Assembly: GCF_004014715.1 (NCBI RefSeq)
Contig: NZ_CP034835.1
Location: 3,410,001 to 3,474,000 of the forward strand
Reading direction: 5' to 3'
Length of the DNA: 64,000 bases
Origin: Pseudoalteromonas sp. R3
GTDB taxonomy: Bacteria; Pseudomonadota; Gammaproteobacteria; Enterobacterales; Alteromonadaceae
Below, piece by piece: positions 1 through 10,002 of this stretch. The translations under genes were made by a program, and so were the position numbers. How positions within the stretch are numbered: position 1 is the first letter of the stretch; each line of letters starts with the position of its first letter. The notes under the pieces are model-generated. The model was not told the origin of the DNA and did no database searches. It saw only the letters and a program-made list of their open reading frames with translations.

Positions 1-2
1 CT

Positions 3-455
3 CGAGCAATCATCACCAGTCAGTCGCGAATATTACTACTCTATACACAAAGATATGACGACTACTCTCTGCCTGGTGGTGGTGTTGATGAGGGTGAATC
101 TCTGATCGATGCGTTAGTGCGTGAAGTCAAAGAAGAAACAGGTGCCCGTACCGTCACCAACGTGATTCCTTTTGGCGTCTACGAAGAATATCAACGCTGG
201 CATAAGCCGGACTATGACACTGTCCATATTGTTTCTCATTGCTACGTATGTGATATTTGCGGCGAATTTGATGAGCCCGAAATGGAGCACTACGAAGTAA
301 ATAATGGTATGCAGCCACAATGGGTTGAGATTTCTCAGGCAATTGCGCACAACGAAGCTGTGTTGGCTAATAGCGATAAACAAGGGCAATCACTACTTCG
401 TGAAACGCGGCTACTGCGAATGATAGCGACCGAGCTGATGCAACTGAACTTTTGA
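3..455 (+). CDS. Nudix hydrolase, 5' end outside the window
   Basis: The reading frame is open from the first bases of the window, so the start codon lies upstream. The Nudix box is seen at about positions 75-143: G, five residues, E, seven residues, then REVKEETG, which holds the metal-binding glutamates. Nudix enzymes hydrolyse nucleoside diphosphates linked to another group X; the substrate cannot be told from this fragment. The C-terminal half contains WVEISQAIAHNE, typical of the small stand-alone family members. It ends at TGA 453-455, 70 bp before the next gene on the same strand. Confidence 0.85.
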   Translation, partial: RAIITSQSRILLLYTQRYDDYSLPGGGVDEGESLIDALVREVKEETGARTVTNVIPFGVYEEYQRWHKPDYDTVHIVSHCYVCDICGEFDEPEMEHYEVNNGMQPQWVEISQAIAHNEAVLANSDKQGQSLLRETRLLRMIATELMQLNF

Positions 456-526
456 CAAAGGACAAGGTCATAACTGTGTTTTGAGTATAAGCCAGAGTCA
501 TTATATAAACACACTAGGGAAAAGTG

Positions 527-1252
527 ATGCGTTCGTGGGTCGTTGCAATTGTTGTGTCTGTTGCCAGCCATCTGGGCTTATTGTGGCTACTGGCTCAACA
601 CACTGCGTTTATTCCCACTATTACACCTCAGCAAAGCATGAAAACGTATCTGGTGGTGGAACGCCCTGAAAAACCTAAGCCTGTTGTTGCTTTCGAATCC
701 GCTACAAAAAAACTAAAGCCCGTAAGTAACATAGAGGGACCAGCCAGGCAGTTAGTGGAGCCGAAAGGCCAACCCTCTGCCATCGTGCCTGAGACTACAA
801 CCACCACCAAACCTGTCACACCGCCTAAAGCCACAGAAGCCCCACAATCACAACAACAGACTGAAGCACCAGACAATACAGATAACAACAAACCATACAA
901 ACACATCGACCCCGCACTGGGGCTGTCTCGCCTGCGTATACAACAGCAACAGCTCAACCAGCAAATAGCAGGTGATGCGCCTACAGGGCAACCTCAACCA
1001 CAGAGGCTGGGTGTGCCGAAGTCACACCTGTCCAAAAATCAAACACTACGCCAAGTAGAATCTCAGAATCAAATATTTACTGAATATCGCAAGGGAGACC
1101 GTTGCTACAAAGAAGTTCAGGGAGATCCCAATAACCCGCCCCCAGAGGGATTTGCCAAAAACTGGCTCACGATGAGCAGCACCTGTGACAAAAATGCTAT
1201 CACGGATGCCTATGATGCGGCGATGGGCAAATGGTTGGACAAAAACCGTTAA
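527..1252 (+). CDS. Proline-rich single-span membrane protein, TonB-like architecture, unknown function
   Basis: About 241 aa. A short N-terminal hydrophobic segment (residues about 4-23) is followed by a long Pro/Thr/Gln/Lys-rich linker (about 45-150) and a compact C-terminal part with two cysteines (DRCYKE and SSTCDKN). This layout (inner-membrane anchor, extended periplasmic linker, small periplasmic domain) recalls TonB or TolA, but no TonB C-terminal YP motif is seen. AGGG at 515-518 sits 8 bp before ATG 527; an adjacent in-frame GTG at 524 is the alternative start. It probably sits in the periplasm. I do not recognise a named family. Confidence 0.7.
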   Translation: MRSWVVAIVVSVASHLGLLWLLAQHTAFIPTITPQQSMKTYLVVERPEKPKPVVAFESATKKLKPVSNIEGPARQLVEPKGQPSAIVPETTTTTKPVTPPKATEAPQSQQQTEAPDNTDNNKPYKHIDPALGLSRLRIQQQQLNQQIAGDAPTGQPQPQRLGVPKSHLSKNQTLRQVESQNQIFTEYRKGDRCYKEVQGDPNNPPPEGFAKNWLTMSSTCDKNAITDAYDAAMGKWLDKNR

Positions 1253-1394
1253 TCCTGATGGCACTTATTTCGTCATTTTGGTTGAGCAAATGCACTCAGA
1301 TCAAAACAATGTCTGCTTTAACTCGCAACCTGCCTTTAAAGCGATTAATATTTAGCAGATAACCCGCCATCATTAGGCAAGTCAAGGAGTTAGT

Positions 1395-4070
1395 ATGAGC
1401 ATTAAGCGGATAAACCAGTTCTTTAACCCCCGCTCGGTGGCCGTAATTGGCGCTTCAAGCAACCCAGACAGAGCTGGTAATGTTGTGATGCGTAACCTGC
1501 TGCATGGCGGCTTCAAAGGGCCCATTATGCCCGTTACGCCAAAGTACTCTGCCGTTCAGGGTGTGCTCGCCTACCCGACAATCGCCGACTTGCCGCAGGT
1601 ACCGGATCTGGCGGTAATCTGTACCAACAAATCCACTCTTATACAGGTACTGACAGACCTCGCAGAGCGGGGGTGTAAAAATGTCATCATTGTCGCAGCC
1701 GGGCTGGATAGCGACCAAAAGGAACGATTACAGGCACTGGCAAGAGAAAAACAGATCACCCTGCTTGGCTCTAACAGCCTGGGGATGCTGGTTCCCCACC
1801 TGGGGCTGAATGCCAGCTTTTCTCATACCACCGCCGATGCGGGTAAACTGGCCTTTATCTCCCAGTCTGCCGCTGTGTGTTCAACCATATTGGACTGGGC
1901 TAAAAGTAAACATATCGGGTTTTCTTATTTTATCTCTTTGGGCGATAGCCTGGATATTGATTTTGACGAATTGCTCGACTTGTTTGGGCGGGACGCAAAA
2001 ACCAAAGCTATCTTACTCTACATAGACAACATCAAAGATGTCCGTCGCTTTATCTCTGCTGCACGGGCCGCCGCCTTCAGTAAACCCGTGATCGCTATAA
2101 AAACAGGTCGTACTCAGGCGGGTGCACAGGCTGCAATGATCCATACTGGCGGATCAACCTCAGACGATGCCGTGTACGACGCGATGTTTCAGCGTGCGGG
2201 TATGCTCAGGGTCACAGATCTGAGGGAGCTGTTTGCCGCCACGCAAACTTTGGCACTGCATCCTAAACTGTTACAAATCGAGCATCTGACTATTCTCACC
2301 AATGGTGGTGGTCCGGGTATCATGGCGGTAGACACCTTATTACAACGCAGTGGCAAGCTCGCGGAGCTCAGTGACAAAACCATATCGGCGCTCAATGCCG
2401 TGATCCCTCAGTCCAACCACACCGCGAATCCCATTGATATTTTCGGTGATTCTGCTCCCCACCGCTACAAGCAGGCACTGGAAATTTTACTCAAGGCTGA
2501 TGAAGTTAAAAACCTTTTGATCATTCACACACCGTCAGCCCTTGCTCCCAGTGAAGCCTACGCAGAGATCATTGCCCAAACCCTCGGCACCTTACCTAAA
2601 ATGGCCCGTCCTTTTGTCATGACCAACTTTATGGGTGAAGAAGCAGCGTATGAAGCCCGTGACGTCTGTGTCCGACACGGGATCCCGACCTACCGCACAC
2701 CGGAAGGGGCGGTCGGTGCGTTTATGCACTTAATCAGCTATCGTCGAAACCAAAAGCACCTCACTCAAACACCCGAGTCCGTCAGCCAGGATGAACTGAT
2801 TAACAGCCCCCATGCCAAAGCTCAGGTAGACGCCTATCTAAAACAAGATCTCACTCAGCTCTCAACCCATCAGGCCAGCAAAATCCTCTGCCACTATGGG
2901 ATGGAGTGTATCGATACAGAGATTGCTTTGACACCCAGTGAAGCCAAAGAACAAGCACAAATACTCGGATTTCCAGTTGCACTCAAGCTAATTAGTCCAA
3001 GTATCCCATCTAAATCTGAGGTAGGTGGCGTGGTTTTGAATCTGAACGATGCAGATGAAGTAGAACAAAGCGCATTTGCTATTCTGCTACGCATCAAAAA
3101 AGCCTATCCTGATGCCATCATCGAGGGGTTCTCTTTGCAAAAAATGGCGCCCAGGGCTGGCAGTCAGGAGCTGCGCATTGCAGTCAAAACCGAACCAGAT
3201 GTTGGTCCTGTTATTTTGCTGGGCGAAGCGGGAACCGGATTCAATTTCAATCAGGCTGCCGTCGCTCTGCCTCCGCTGAATATGAATCTGGCCAAATATT
3301 TAATAGCTGCGGCCTATGACAAAGGCGTGTTGAAAGAACGCTTATTGCCAGAAAAAGTCGACAAATATCGTCTCTGTGCACTGCTTACTCGCGTCTCGCA
3401 GTTGGTCATTGATCAACCCGATATTCAGGCCGTGGAGCTCAACCCAATCCTGGCAACGGACGGACACTTTTTAATTCTCGATGCCAACATTGATTTGCAA
3501 CGGTATGAACCCCTGCCCGGACGCAAACGACTGGCCATCAAGCCTTACCCCAAGGAGTGGGAGCGTGCGGTCACACTGAAAAATGGGGTCAAAGCGCAGC
3601 TGAGGCCAATTCGCCCAGAAGACGAACGCAACCATCAAGAGTTCGATCAATCCCTCAGTAAAGAAGACAGGTACCGTCGATTTTTTGGTGAGCTTCCCCA
3701 GTTTACCCACGAACAACTGGCTAAAATGACACAGATAGATTACGACCGTGAAATGGCGTTTATCATTACCGAGCCATACAAAAGTGCTCAGCGCACTCTG
3801 GGCGTTTCCCGGGTGCTCATGGACCCGGACAACTTACTTGCAGAATTTGCGGTAGTGGTGCGCTCTGATTGTCAGGGCCTTGGCCTGGGGAAATTACTGA
3901 TGGAAGCTGCTATCGCCTATTGCAAGCGTCAACGGGTGGGATGTATTGAAGGGATCACTCTACCGGAAAACACCGGTATGATCGGACTGGCTAAAAAGCT
4001 GGGATTCGCTGTCAGCCGGGACTTTGAAGAAGGGACTGTGGTTATGAAAATGCCACTGACAGTTCAATAA
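1395..4070 (+). CDS. patZ: Protein lysine acetyltransferase, acyl-CoA synthetase-like domains plus C-terminal GNAT (Pat/YfiQ type)
   Basis: 891 aa, close to the length of E. coli PatZ/YfiQ. The N-terminus is a CoA-binding Rossmann domain (FFNPRSVAVIGASSNP), followed by succinyl-CoA-ligase-like domains (NGGGPGIMAVD; IPQSNHTANPIDIFGD), an ATP-grasp region around residues 490-700 (ALKLISPSIPSKSEVGGV) and a C-terminal GNAT domain (about 720-885, with VVRSDCQGLGLGKLLM as the acetyl-CoA pyrophosphate loop). Family members acetylate lysines of metabolic enzymes such as acetyl-CoA synthetase; the NDP-forming synthetase part is normally regulatory, not catalytic. AAGGAG lies 6 bp before ATG. Probably monocistronic or cotranscribed with the channel gene 39 bp downstream. 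Confidence 0.9.
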   Translation: MSIKRINQFFNPRSVAVIGASSNPDRAGNVVMRNLLHGGFKGPIMPVTPKYSAVQGVLAYPTIADLPQVPDLAVICTNKSTLIQVLTDLAERGCKNVIIVAAGLDSDQKERLQALAREKQITLLGSNSLGMLVPHLGLNASFSHTTADAGKLAFISQSAAVCSTILDWAKSKHIGFSYFISLGDSLDIDFDELLDLFGRDAKTKAILLYIDNIKDVRRFISAARAAAFSKPVIAIKTGRTQAGAQAAMIHTGGSTSDDAVYDAMFQRAGMLRVTDLRELFAATQTLALHPKLLQIEHLTILTNGGGPGIMAVDTLLQRSGKLAELSDKTISALNAVIPQSNHTANPIDIFGDSAPHRYKQALEILLKADEVKNLLIIHTPSALAPSEAYAEIIAQTLGTLPKMARPFVMTNFMGEEAAYEARDVCVRHGIPTYRTPEGAVGAFMHLISYRRNQKHLTQTPESVSQDELINSPHAKAQVDAYLKQDLTQLSTHQASKILCHYGMECIDTEIALTPSEAKEQAQILGFPVALKLISPSIPSKSEVGGVVLNLNDADEVEQSAFAILLRIKKAYPDAIIEGFSLQKMAPRAGSQELRIAVKTEPDVGPVILLGEAGTGFNFNQAAVALPPLNMNLAKYLIAAAYDKGVLKERLLPEKVDKYRLCALLTRVSQLVIDQPDIQAVELNPILATDGHFLILDANIDLQRYEPLPGRKRLAIKPYPKEWERAVTLKNGVKAQLRPIRPEDERNHQEFDQSLSKEDRYRRFFGELPQFTHEQLAKMTQIDYDREMAFIITEPYKSAQRTLGVSRVLMDPDNLLAEFAVVVRSDCQGLGLGKLLMEAAIAYCKRQRVGCIEGITLPENTGMIGLAKKLGFAVSRDFEEGTVVMKMPLTVQ

Positions 4071-4109
4071 CACCAAACAACCTACTATCACAGGGTAAAC
4101 AATACATTT

Positions 4110-5057
4110 ATGGATCTGACACTCAGACAAAAAACCGCCGGACTACTGGAAGCCAGTGGTCGATTCAGAAAAGCCGGACATGCTATTGATGTATTTCTGA
4201 TCACTTTGATCATTGCCAACGTGATAGCCATTGTACTTGAATCTGTACCTGCGCTGGCCACGCGCTATCACAGCTTATTCTTCTACATCGAAGTGATCTC
4301 AGTCGCCATTTTCACCATTGAATACCTGCTAAGGTTATGGTGTTGTGTGGATAAGCTCGAATTTAAACACACCTCAGGCAACAATAGTAAAAAACGCCTG
4401 CGTTATGTATTCTCCCCTTTAGCCATTATCGATCTGCTGGCAATTCTGCCTACCCTGCTAATGGTGTTCTTCTCTTTTGACCTGCGCTTTTTACGGGTAT
4501 TCCGGTTGCTACGTATCTTTAAACTTACTCGGTATTCCCGCGCAATGCAGTTACTGCTGGCAGCATTCAGAGAAGAAAGCAGTTCACTCCTTGCCGCTTT
4601 TTTTATTATGTCACTGGTGCTGATTGTAGCCTCGTGTGGTATTTATCTGATAGAGCACGATGTGCAGCCCGATAAGTTTGGTTCTATTCCTGCTGCAATG
4701 TGGTGGGCTATGGCTACCCTCACAACAGTTGGGTATGGTGACGTCGTACCCATTACCCCATTAGGGCGCTTTTTTGGTGGTGTGATTACGCTGCTAAGTA
4801 TGGGCATGGTCGCTATTCCGACAGGTCTGCTGGCCTCGAGTTTTGCGGACCAACTCAGAAAACGCAGGGATGCATTCAACGAAGCCGTCCTTCATTCTCT
4901 GAGCGATGGTAAAGTCGATGAACAAGAAAAAGAACATCTAGAGGCACTGCGAATTGAGCTTGGGCTCAGTGCTGTAGAAGCGAACCAGGCCATAAAAATA
5001 ATGACCAGCCAGCGAGTGCACGACCACTATTGCCGTCATTGTGGTGGCAAGTTATAA
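4110..5057 (+). CDS. Voltage-gated potassium channel (6-TM) with C-terminal zinc-ribbon-like tail
   Basis: 315 aa. Six membrane spans are visible, with an S4 voltage sensor rich in regularly spaced arginines (RFLRVFRLLRIFKLTRYSR, about residues 127-145) and the K+ selectivity filter TTVGYGD (about 207-213) followed by the inner helix. The cytoplasmic C-terminus ends in HDHYCRHCGGKL, a CxxC element that may bind zinc. Family: bacterial Kv-like ion transport proteins; expected to sit in the inner membrane and pass K+ on depolarisation. The physiological role cannot be read from the context. There is only a weak Shine-Dalgarno sequence. Confidence 0.9.
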   Translation: MDLTLRQKTAGLLEASGRFRKAGHAIDVFLITLIIANVIAIVLESVPALATRYHSLFFYIEVISVAIFTIEYLLRLWCCVDKLEFKHTSGNNSKKRLRYVFSPLAIIDLLAILPTLLMVFFSFDLRFLRVFRLLRIFKLTRYSRAMQLLLAAFREESSSLLAAFFIMSLVLIVASCGIYLIEHDVQPDKFGSIPAAMWWAMATLTTVGYGDVVPITPLGRFFGGVITLLSMGMVAIPTGLLASSFADQLRKRRDAFNEAVLHSLSDGKVDEQEKEHLEALRIELGLSAVEANQAIKIMTSQRVHDHYCRHCGGKL

Positions 5058-5065
5058 ACGCAATC

Positions 5066-5086
5066 TGGCCCGCTTAATACGGGCCA
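5066..5086. terminator. Hairpin between convergent genes
   Basis: TGGCCCG, 7-nt loop, CGGGCCA, between the convergent ends of the potassium channel and the EAL sensor. There is no clear T-run on either side, so efficiency as an intrinsic terminator is uncertain. Confidence 0.5.
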
Positions 5087-5105
5087 CGGCATATCACTTA
5101 TATGA

Positions 5106-8100
5106 CTAACTGGCCCGGGTAAAGACCTGATGCCAGTTGCGCATTAATAATTCTCCAGCCTCCGGGGCAGGTAGTGCCTTACTGAATAAATAGCCCTGGA
5201 ATCGCTCACATCCCAACATCCGTAGGAAAGACAACTGTTCCATATGTTCAACCCCTTCCGCAACACAGTACTTGCCCAGACTATGCGCCAGTGACAGAGT
5301 CGAGTGAATAATCACCTCATGCTCTTTATCACGACCAATGTCATTGACAAAACTACGATCAATTTTAAGTGCATCGACTGGATATTGTTTGAGATAAGTC
5401 AAAGATGAATAGCCAGTGCCAAAATCATCCATATAGAGGCGGCACCCCAGCGCTCTAAGTTCATGCATCCTCGAAATGGCCTGTTGGGCATCTGCCATCA
5501 TCACCGATTCTGTAATTTCAAATACCAGATAACGGCCATCAATCTGATTACGCAGCAGGATTTCCTTAATGCGCACCAGTAAATCATCGTACTGAAAATC
5601 CAACGCCGATAAGTTGACTGAAATATACAGATCCGGGTGAGATTCATGCCACACTTTCAGGTCAGCCAGTGCACGCTCCAGTGTCTGTAGCATAACCCGG
5701 GTAATAATCCCTGTCTGCTCAGCGGTGTGAGCAAGCTCTTCAATACTGTAGCTAGGGTCTTGTGGCCAGCGTAATAGCACCTCAAAGCCTTCTACAGACA
5801 TGTGACTGGCATTTATGATCGGTTGATAGTGATTGCGAAACGCCTCTTCCTGATAAGCTTTTAACAGCGCTTGCTCTATCGCCAGGGCACGCTGCACTTG
5901 CTCATTAATCTCTCGATGATAAAACTGATAGTCGGTCACCAGAGACTGTCTTGCATGATTCAGGGCCGTCTCAGCGGCCTGATTCAGGTCAAACGCATCA
6001 CTGGCATCTTCAGGGAACATTGCAATTCCCAGTTTTGCTTTAACATGCACCTGTTGCTGTTCAATCTCAAAGCCTTTTTCGAATCGTTCAAGCAGACAAT
6101 GAATGTAGCGCATGACCTGCTCCACACTCGTTAACTGCTCCATCAAAATATAGAAGTCCCGTTCATTACCAATTGCGAGACTATCAACTTCGCGGAAACA
6201 ACACTGAAGATTAGTCGCCAGTTTCTGTGTCACTAAAGCGAGAAAGTCATTGCCGTAGGTGTCGGCAAAACGCTGTAGTCGACTAAATTTAATCGCGATG
6301 ATGGCCAATGGCTGTCGTGACAAACGCGCTTGCTCAATCGCATGCTGCACACGATCCATAAATAGCACCTTATTTGGCAGCTTTGTCAGAGCATCATAAT
6401 TAGCCAACTGGTATAGCTCTTTTTCTGTGCGTTTTTGCTTGCTGATATCGGTTAGGACCAAAATATAATGCTTATCTTCAGTTGCGCTGATTTTAAGCAG
6501 GACTTGCCGCTTTTCTCCACTTGGTAATCGCAATGTCTCTTCCGCAACATACAACTCGCCGACCTTCATTTTGCTGATCTCGCGCAAGTACTTCATTCTG
6601 ACATGGCGCTCAAGACCCAGTGTAACGCTGGTACTTGAAGAAGGTGCCTCACTGACAGAAAAAGCACTTTGCAAGGCTTTATTGCAGGCCAGGATCCGTA
6701 AATGCTTGTCAAAAATCATGACCCAGTCTCGTGTCTGCTCAAACGCCGCACCAAATAACGTTGCACGTTCCTCGAATACCCGCTCTCGTGTCAGGTTGGT
6801 ATAGGTTCCGGCAACCTGTACCGGCACCCCATCCTGCCAAGCCATCACTTTGCCGTAATCTTTATACCAGCGCCACTGCCCATTGATATGCCGTAAACGA
6901 TAAGTACAGTCAATAAAGCCTTTTTCTGTCGACACAAATTCCAGCCATTCAATGCGAAACAAGGCTCGATCCTGAGGATGGATCAGCTCAAGATACTCAT
7001 CTAATACAATACTGTCGTTGCTATAGCCCAAATCGCTGACCAATCGCGGCTGATAGACAAGGTGGCTACCGGATTGCCAATCCCACACCCCTGAATTGCT
7101 CCCTTCCAGCGCCATCTTAAGCCGTGTTTCACTGTTTTGTGTTTCGCGGTGAGCAGCCAGGATCATGCCTGCCACTTTATTTTTTCTATGCACCCAAAAT
7201 GCGAATAATGCAGCGCCCAATATCACGTAACAAAATAGCGCCCATGGCGCACGCCACACCGGGTAATGAACGGCAATTTCTAATTGCGCAGGGGGAGTAT
7301 AATCGCCAGTGAGCGGATCTTTAGCCCATACCTTCAGACGATAATTACCCGGACTAAGTTTAGGAAACACCACTCGATTACTGTTGCGACTGAGAATACG
7401 CTGCTCCCCTGAAAGTTGATACTCATAGACTATACGTTCCTGTAACGTGAACGCCATAGCTGAAAACGAGACTTCCAGACCAATATCGTCATGGTTGAGT
7501 TCAATATAGGAAAACGACTTAAGTCCGGAAGGCAGAATGTCACGCGACATCAAGTCAACATCTGTAATATTGACCTTACTTAACAAAGATTTAGTTGGGC
7601 GATGTACTTTCGGGTCAAACAAAGTAAAGCCCTGCAACGATCCGTAGCCGATACGGCCATCGGCAAGCTTTACAGAGGCCCCACCGTTAAACTCGTTGCT
7701 CATTAACCCATCAGCCGTTGTAAAACCCTGCAGGTGGAAGTTATCTGGGTCGAGCCGCCAGATCCCCTGATGCGATGACATCCAGATCATGCCCACATCA
7801 TCCTGGACCATTTCGTACAAAATATTATTGGTCACGGTATGCTGCTCATTAGGCAAAGGCAACAACTCATACCCATCTGCAGTCAACCGAACCAGGCCAT
7901 GCCTGGCAAAAGACAACCATAAGACATTGTGTTTATCTATAGTGTAACTCAGCAAATCGACTGCACTTTGTTTGTGTGCTTTGGGCACCTGATAAATCTC
8001 AACCAGCATATGTGCCTGAGTATCATAGCGAAATAACCGACCTTCACTGTAAAAAACTGGGTCCTGAGGGTGTGTACTTAGAGGCTTGTAAAAACCATAG

Positions 8101-9575
8101 CTAAGAAAAGGATCAAATCGATCGAATTCCTCACCCAGCTTAGTCAATCTGGCTGTATTAATATCAAATACATAAAAGCCGGTTTTCTCATCCACCAGAT
8201 AAAGCTGCCCGTCGCCGACAATTACAGCTCCTTTGACAAACCCGGACAATACCGATGTCGCAGCATCATCTTGTGCCTGAGGCCGATAAATCTCTTCAGA
8301 GTGTGGTTCAAACACAAATAAGCCCCGGTTACTGCTAAGCCAGAGCTTATCCTGATAATTAAGTAAACCAAAAATAGTGAATTCGGGATAAAAGCCGTCT
8401 CCCAGGAACCCAGCCAGATACTGTTCAGACTGACGAGTCTGAGGATCATAGCGGGTTAAGCCGTCTCGGGTCCCCGCCCAAATATAACCATCATATTCGA
8501 CCAACCCCCAGACAGTGCCTTTGGAAAAGCGGCCCTGAACATTACCAGGGTGAACATTATCAAATCCCTGGGACTTCGCGGGTAAGTAGAAAGCACCATC
8601 TTTTTTCGTTGCAATCCAAATCCCTCCGAAGTCATCCCGAATAAAATAGATCACACTGCTATCAGAAACAGCATATCGGCTGTCGGTCAGGCGCGTATCA
8701 CGGTTTACCTGACCACTTTCGATATCGTAGTGCATCAACCCCAGATCTGTGCCAAGTAAAAGCTGTGTACCACTGCGCTCTATTTGCCAGATGTTGAGCT
8801 CTTCGATGAGGGTTTTATACGAAACCTCGGCATCAAAGTCGCGGCGTAAAGCAGTAATATCCAACTGGTACATGCCGATCACTGCACCTAATATCAAAGT
8901 GTTATCATCCAGCAAATGCAGTGACTTGGTATTGGTTTGAAAAGGGTGCGTGATCTGATCTCTGTGCTTGAGTGCACGTAGTTCATCGGTTTGAATGTTA
9001 TAAACAAACAAGCGCTCAGCGGATGCGATAAATAACAAATCGTCATGCTTAAGCAGGCCGCGTACCGCTAATTGTGGATCTTCTACTGGTAACCTTATTT
9101 CTTTGGTGATTTCACCTGTTCGAGTATCCATTACAGCGACATTTTGCGCTCGCCCCAGCCATAGTTCGTGCTTACTCTTGCTGAGCATCTGGAACACACT
9201 TTTCTCAAAGTAATCTTCTTCTGATTCAGGTGCAGACGTATAGCGACGATAGCTATCTAGCTCTGGATCATAGCTAAATAGTCCAGCTCGCCCAGACGCA
9301 ATCCAGATGAGACCATTTTCATCCTGATAGATCCTATCTATTTGCATTTTATTCAGGTCCTGATTAGGCCCACCGACCTCCAATACCTGATAACCATCAT
9401 ACCGATTCAGACCACCTTCCGTTGCCAGCCATAGGTACCCGTTATCATCTATAAGTAATGTGTTGACATAGCTTTGAGATAGCCCCTCCGCGGGAGACAA
9501 ACGTGCTACCTGTGCAATTGATACAGAGGCAAATATAAGAAGGGTAAAGCTGAGGATTATTCGCAACATAGTCAA
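5106..9575 (-). CDS. Membrane-bound propeller/PAS/GGDEF(degenerate)/EAL sensor, probable c-di-GMP phosphodiesterase
   Basis: 1489 aa. Signal peptide (1-22), then two-component-regulator propeller repeats (about 25-680; repeated GLWLATEGGLNRYD-like blades), a Y_Y_Y-type domain, one membrane span at about 770-795 (APWALFCYVILGAALFAFW), two PAS-like regions (about 810-1040), a GGDEF-like domain (about 1055-1215) and an EAL domain (about 1230-1475). The GGDEF signature is replaced by IGNERDF, so cyclase activity is not expected. The EAL domain keeps EVLLRW, NLS, ITES, DDFGTGYSS and KIDRSFV, so c-di-GMP hydrolysis is plausible. The propeller and Y_Y_Y part resembles the periplasmic sensor of hybrid two-component systems. 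Its start overlaps the stop of the upstream GNAT gene by 4 bp (ATGA), so the two are translationally coupled. Confidence 0.9.
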   Translation of the reverse strand: MTMLRIILSFTLLIFASVSIAQVARLSPAEGLSQSYVNTLLIDDNGYLWLATEGGLNRYDGYQVLEVGGPNQDLNKMQIDRIYQDENGLIWIASGRAGLFSYDPELDSYRRYTSAPESEEDYFEKSVFQMLSKSKHELWLGRAQNVAVMDTRTGEITKEIRLPVEDPQLAVRGLLKHDDLLFIASAERLFVYNIQTDELRALKHRDQITHPFQTNTKSLHLLDDNTLILGAVIGMYQLDITALRRDFDAEVSYKTLIEELNIWQIERSGTQLLLGTDLGLMHYDIESGQVNRDTRLTDSRYAVSDSSVIYFIRDDFGGIWIATKKDGAFYLPAKSQGFDNVHPGNVQGRFSKGTVWGLVEYDGYIWAGTRDGLTRYDPQTRQSEQYLAGFLGDGFYPEFTIFGLLNYQDKLWLSSNRGLFVFEPHSEEIYRPQAQDDAATSVLSGFVKGAVIVGDGQLYLVDEKTGFYVFDINTARLTKLGEEFDRFDPFLSYGFYKPLSTHPQDPVFYSEGRLFRYDTQAHMLVEIYQVPKAHKQSAVDLLSYTIDKHNVLWLSFARHGLVRLTADGYELLPLPNEQHTVTNNILYEMVQDDVGMIWMSSHQGIWRLDPDNFHLQGFTTADGLMSNEFNGGASVKLADGRIGYGSLQGFTLFDPKVHRPTKSLLSKVNITDVDLMSRDILPSGLKSFSYIELNHDDIGLEVSFSAMAFTLQERIVYEYQLSGEQRILSRNSNRVVFPKLSPGNYRLKVWAKDPLTGDYTPPAQLEIAVHYPVWRAPWALFCYVILGAALFAFWVHRKNKVAGMILAAHRETQNSETRLKMALEGSNSGVWDWQSGSHLVYQPRLVSDLGYSNDSIVLDEYLELIHPQDRALFRIEWLEFVSTEKGFIDCTYRLRHINGQWRWYKDYGKVMAWQDGVPVQVAGTYTNLTRERVFEERATLFGAAFEQTRDWVMIFDKHLRILACNKALQSAFSVSEAPSSSTSVTLGLERHVRMKYLREISKMKVGELYVAEETLRLPSGEKRQVLLKISATEDKHYILVLTDISKQKRTEKELYQLANYDALTKLPNKVLFMDRVQHAIEQARLSRQPLAIIAIKFSRLQRFADTYGNDFLALVTQKLATNLQCCFREVDSLAIGNERDFYILMEQLTSVEQVMRYIHCLLERFEKGFEIEQQQVHVKAKLGIAMFPEDASDAFDLNQAAETALNHARQSLVTDYQFYHREINEQVQRALAIEQALLKAYQEEAFRNHYQPIINASHMSVEGFEVLLRWPQDPSYSIEELAHTAEQTGIITRVMLQTLERALADLKVWHESHPDLYISVNLSALDFQYDDLLVRIKEILLRNQIDGRYLVFEITESVMMADAQQAISRMHELRALGCRLYMDDFGTGYSSLTYLKQYPVDALKIDRSFVNDIGRDKEHEVIIHSTLSLAHSLGKYCVAEGVEHMEQLSFLRMLGCERFQGYLFSKALPAPEAGELLMRNWHQVFTRAS

Positions 9576-10000
9576 TTCTGATCGGGTTTTATAAATTGCA
9601 TTGCCAGGATTTGCCGGCCTTGTGCAACATATATGTGATATTTATCTGCCAGCGCATGAGGCAACTCCTCCGGCTGGATTACTTCAAAACCGAGCCCCGC
9701 GTAAAAAGCAGCCAGATGACGATAGGCAAACGTATACAAAGGAGCATACTGCTGGGCCAGCACCGCCAATAACAACTGCCGAGCAAGTCCCCTGCCTCGC
9801 AGTTTGGGGTCAACCAAAACCGTGGATAAAAAATCACTGCTCGCAACACTTTGTACTCTGCATGCCGCAACAATTTCTGTGCTCTTTAACACCCAGTTTT
9901 GGTCGTGACGGGTCGCCTTTCCTCGCGCCTTATGAGCTTGGTAAAACTTATTCACCAGTGGCGTCTGAATAGCAGGTAAAACCCCAGCAGTTATGTCCAT
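9572..10000 (-). CDS. GNAT family N-acetyltransferase
   Basis: 142 aa. The acetyl-CoA binding signature is LVDPKLRGRGLARQLLLAVL (about residues 67-86), followed by YRHLAAFYAGLGFEVI, the usual C-terminal GNAT strand and helix. The substrate is unknown. It sits 2 bp after the upstream small gene and overlaps the EAL sensor by 4 bp, forming a tight three-gene minus-strand operon. Confidence 0.85.
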   Translation of the reverse strand: MDITAGVLPAIQTPLVNKFYQAHKARGKATRHDQNWVLKSTEIVAACRVQSVASSDFLSTVLVDPKLRGRGLARQLLLAVLAQQYAPLYTFAYRHLAAFYAGLGFEVIQPEELPHALADKYHIYVAQGRQILAMQFIKPDQN

Positions 10001-10002
10001 GA

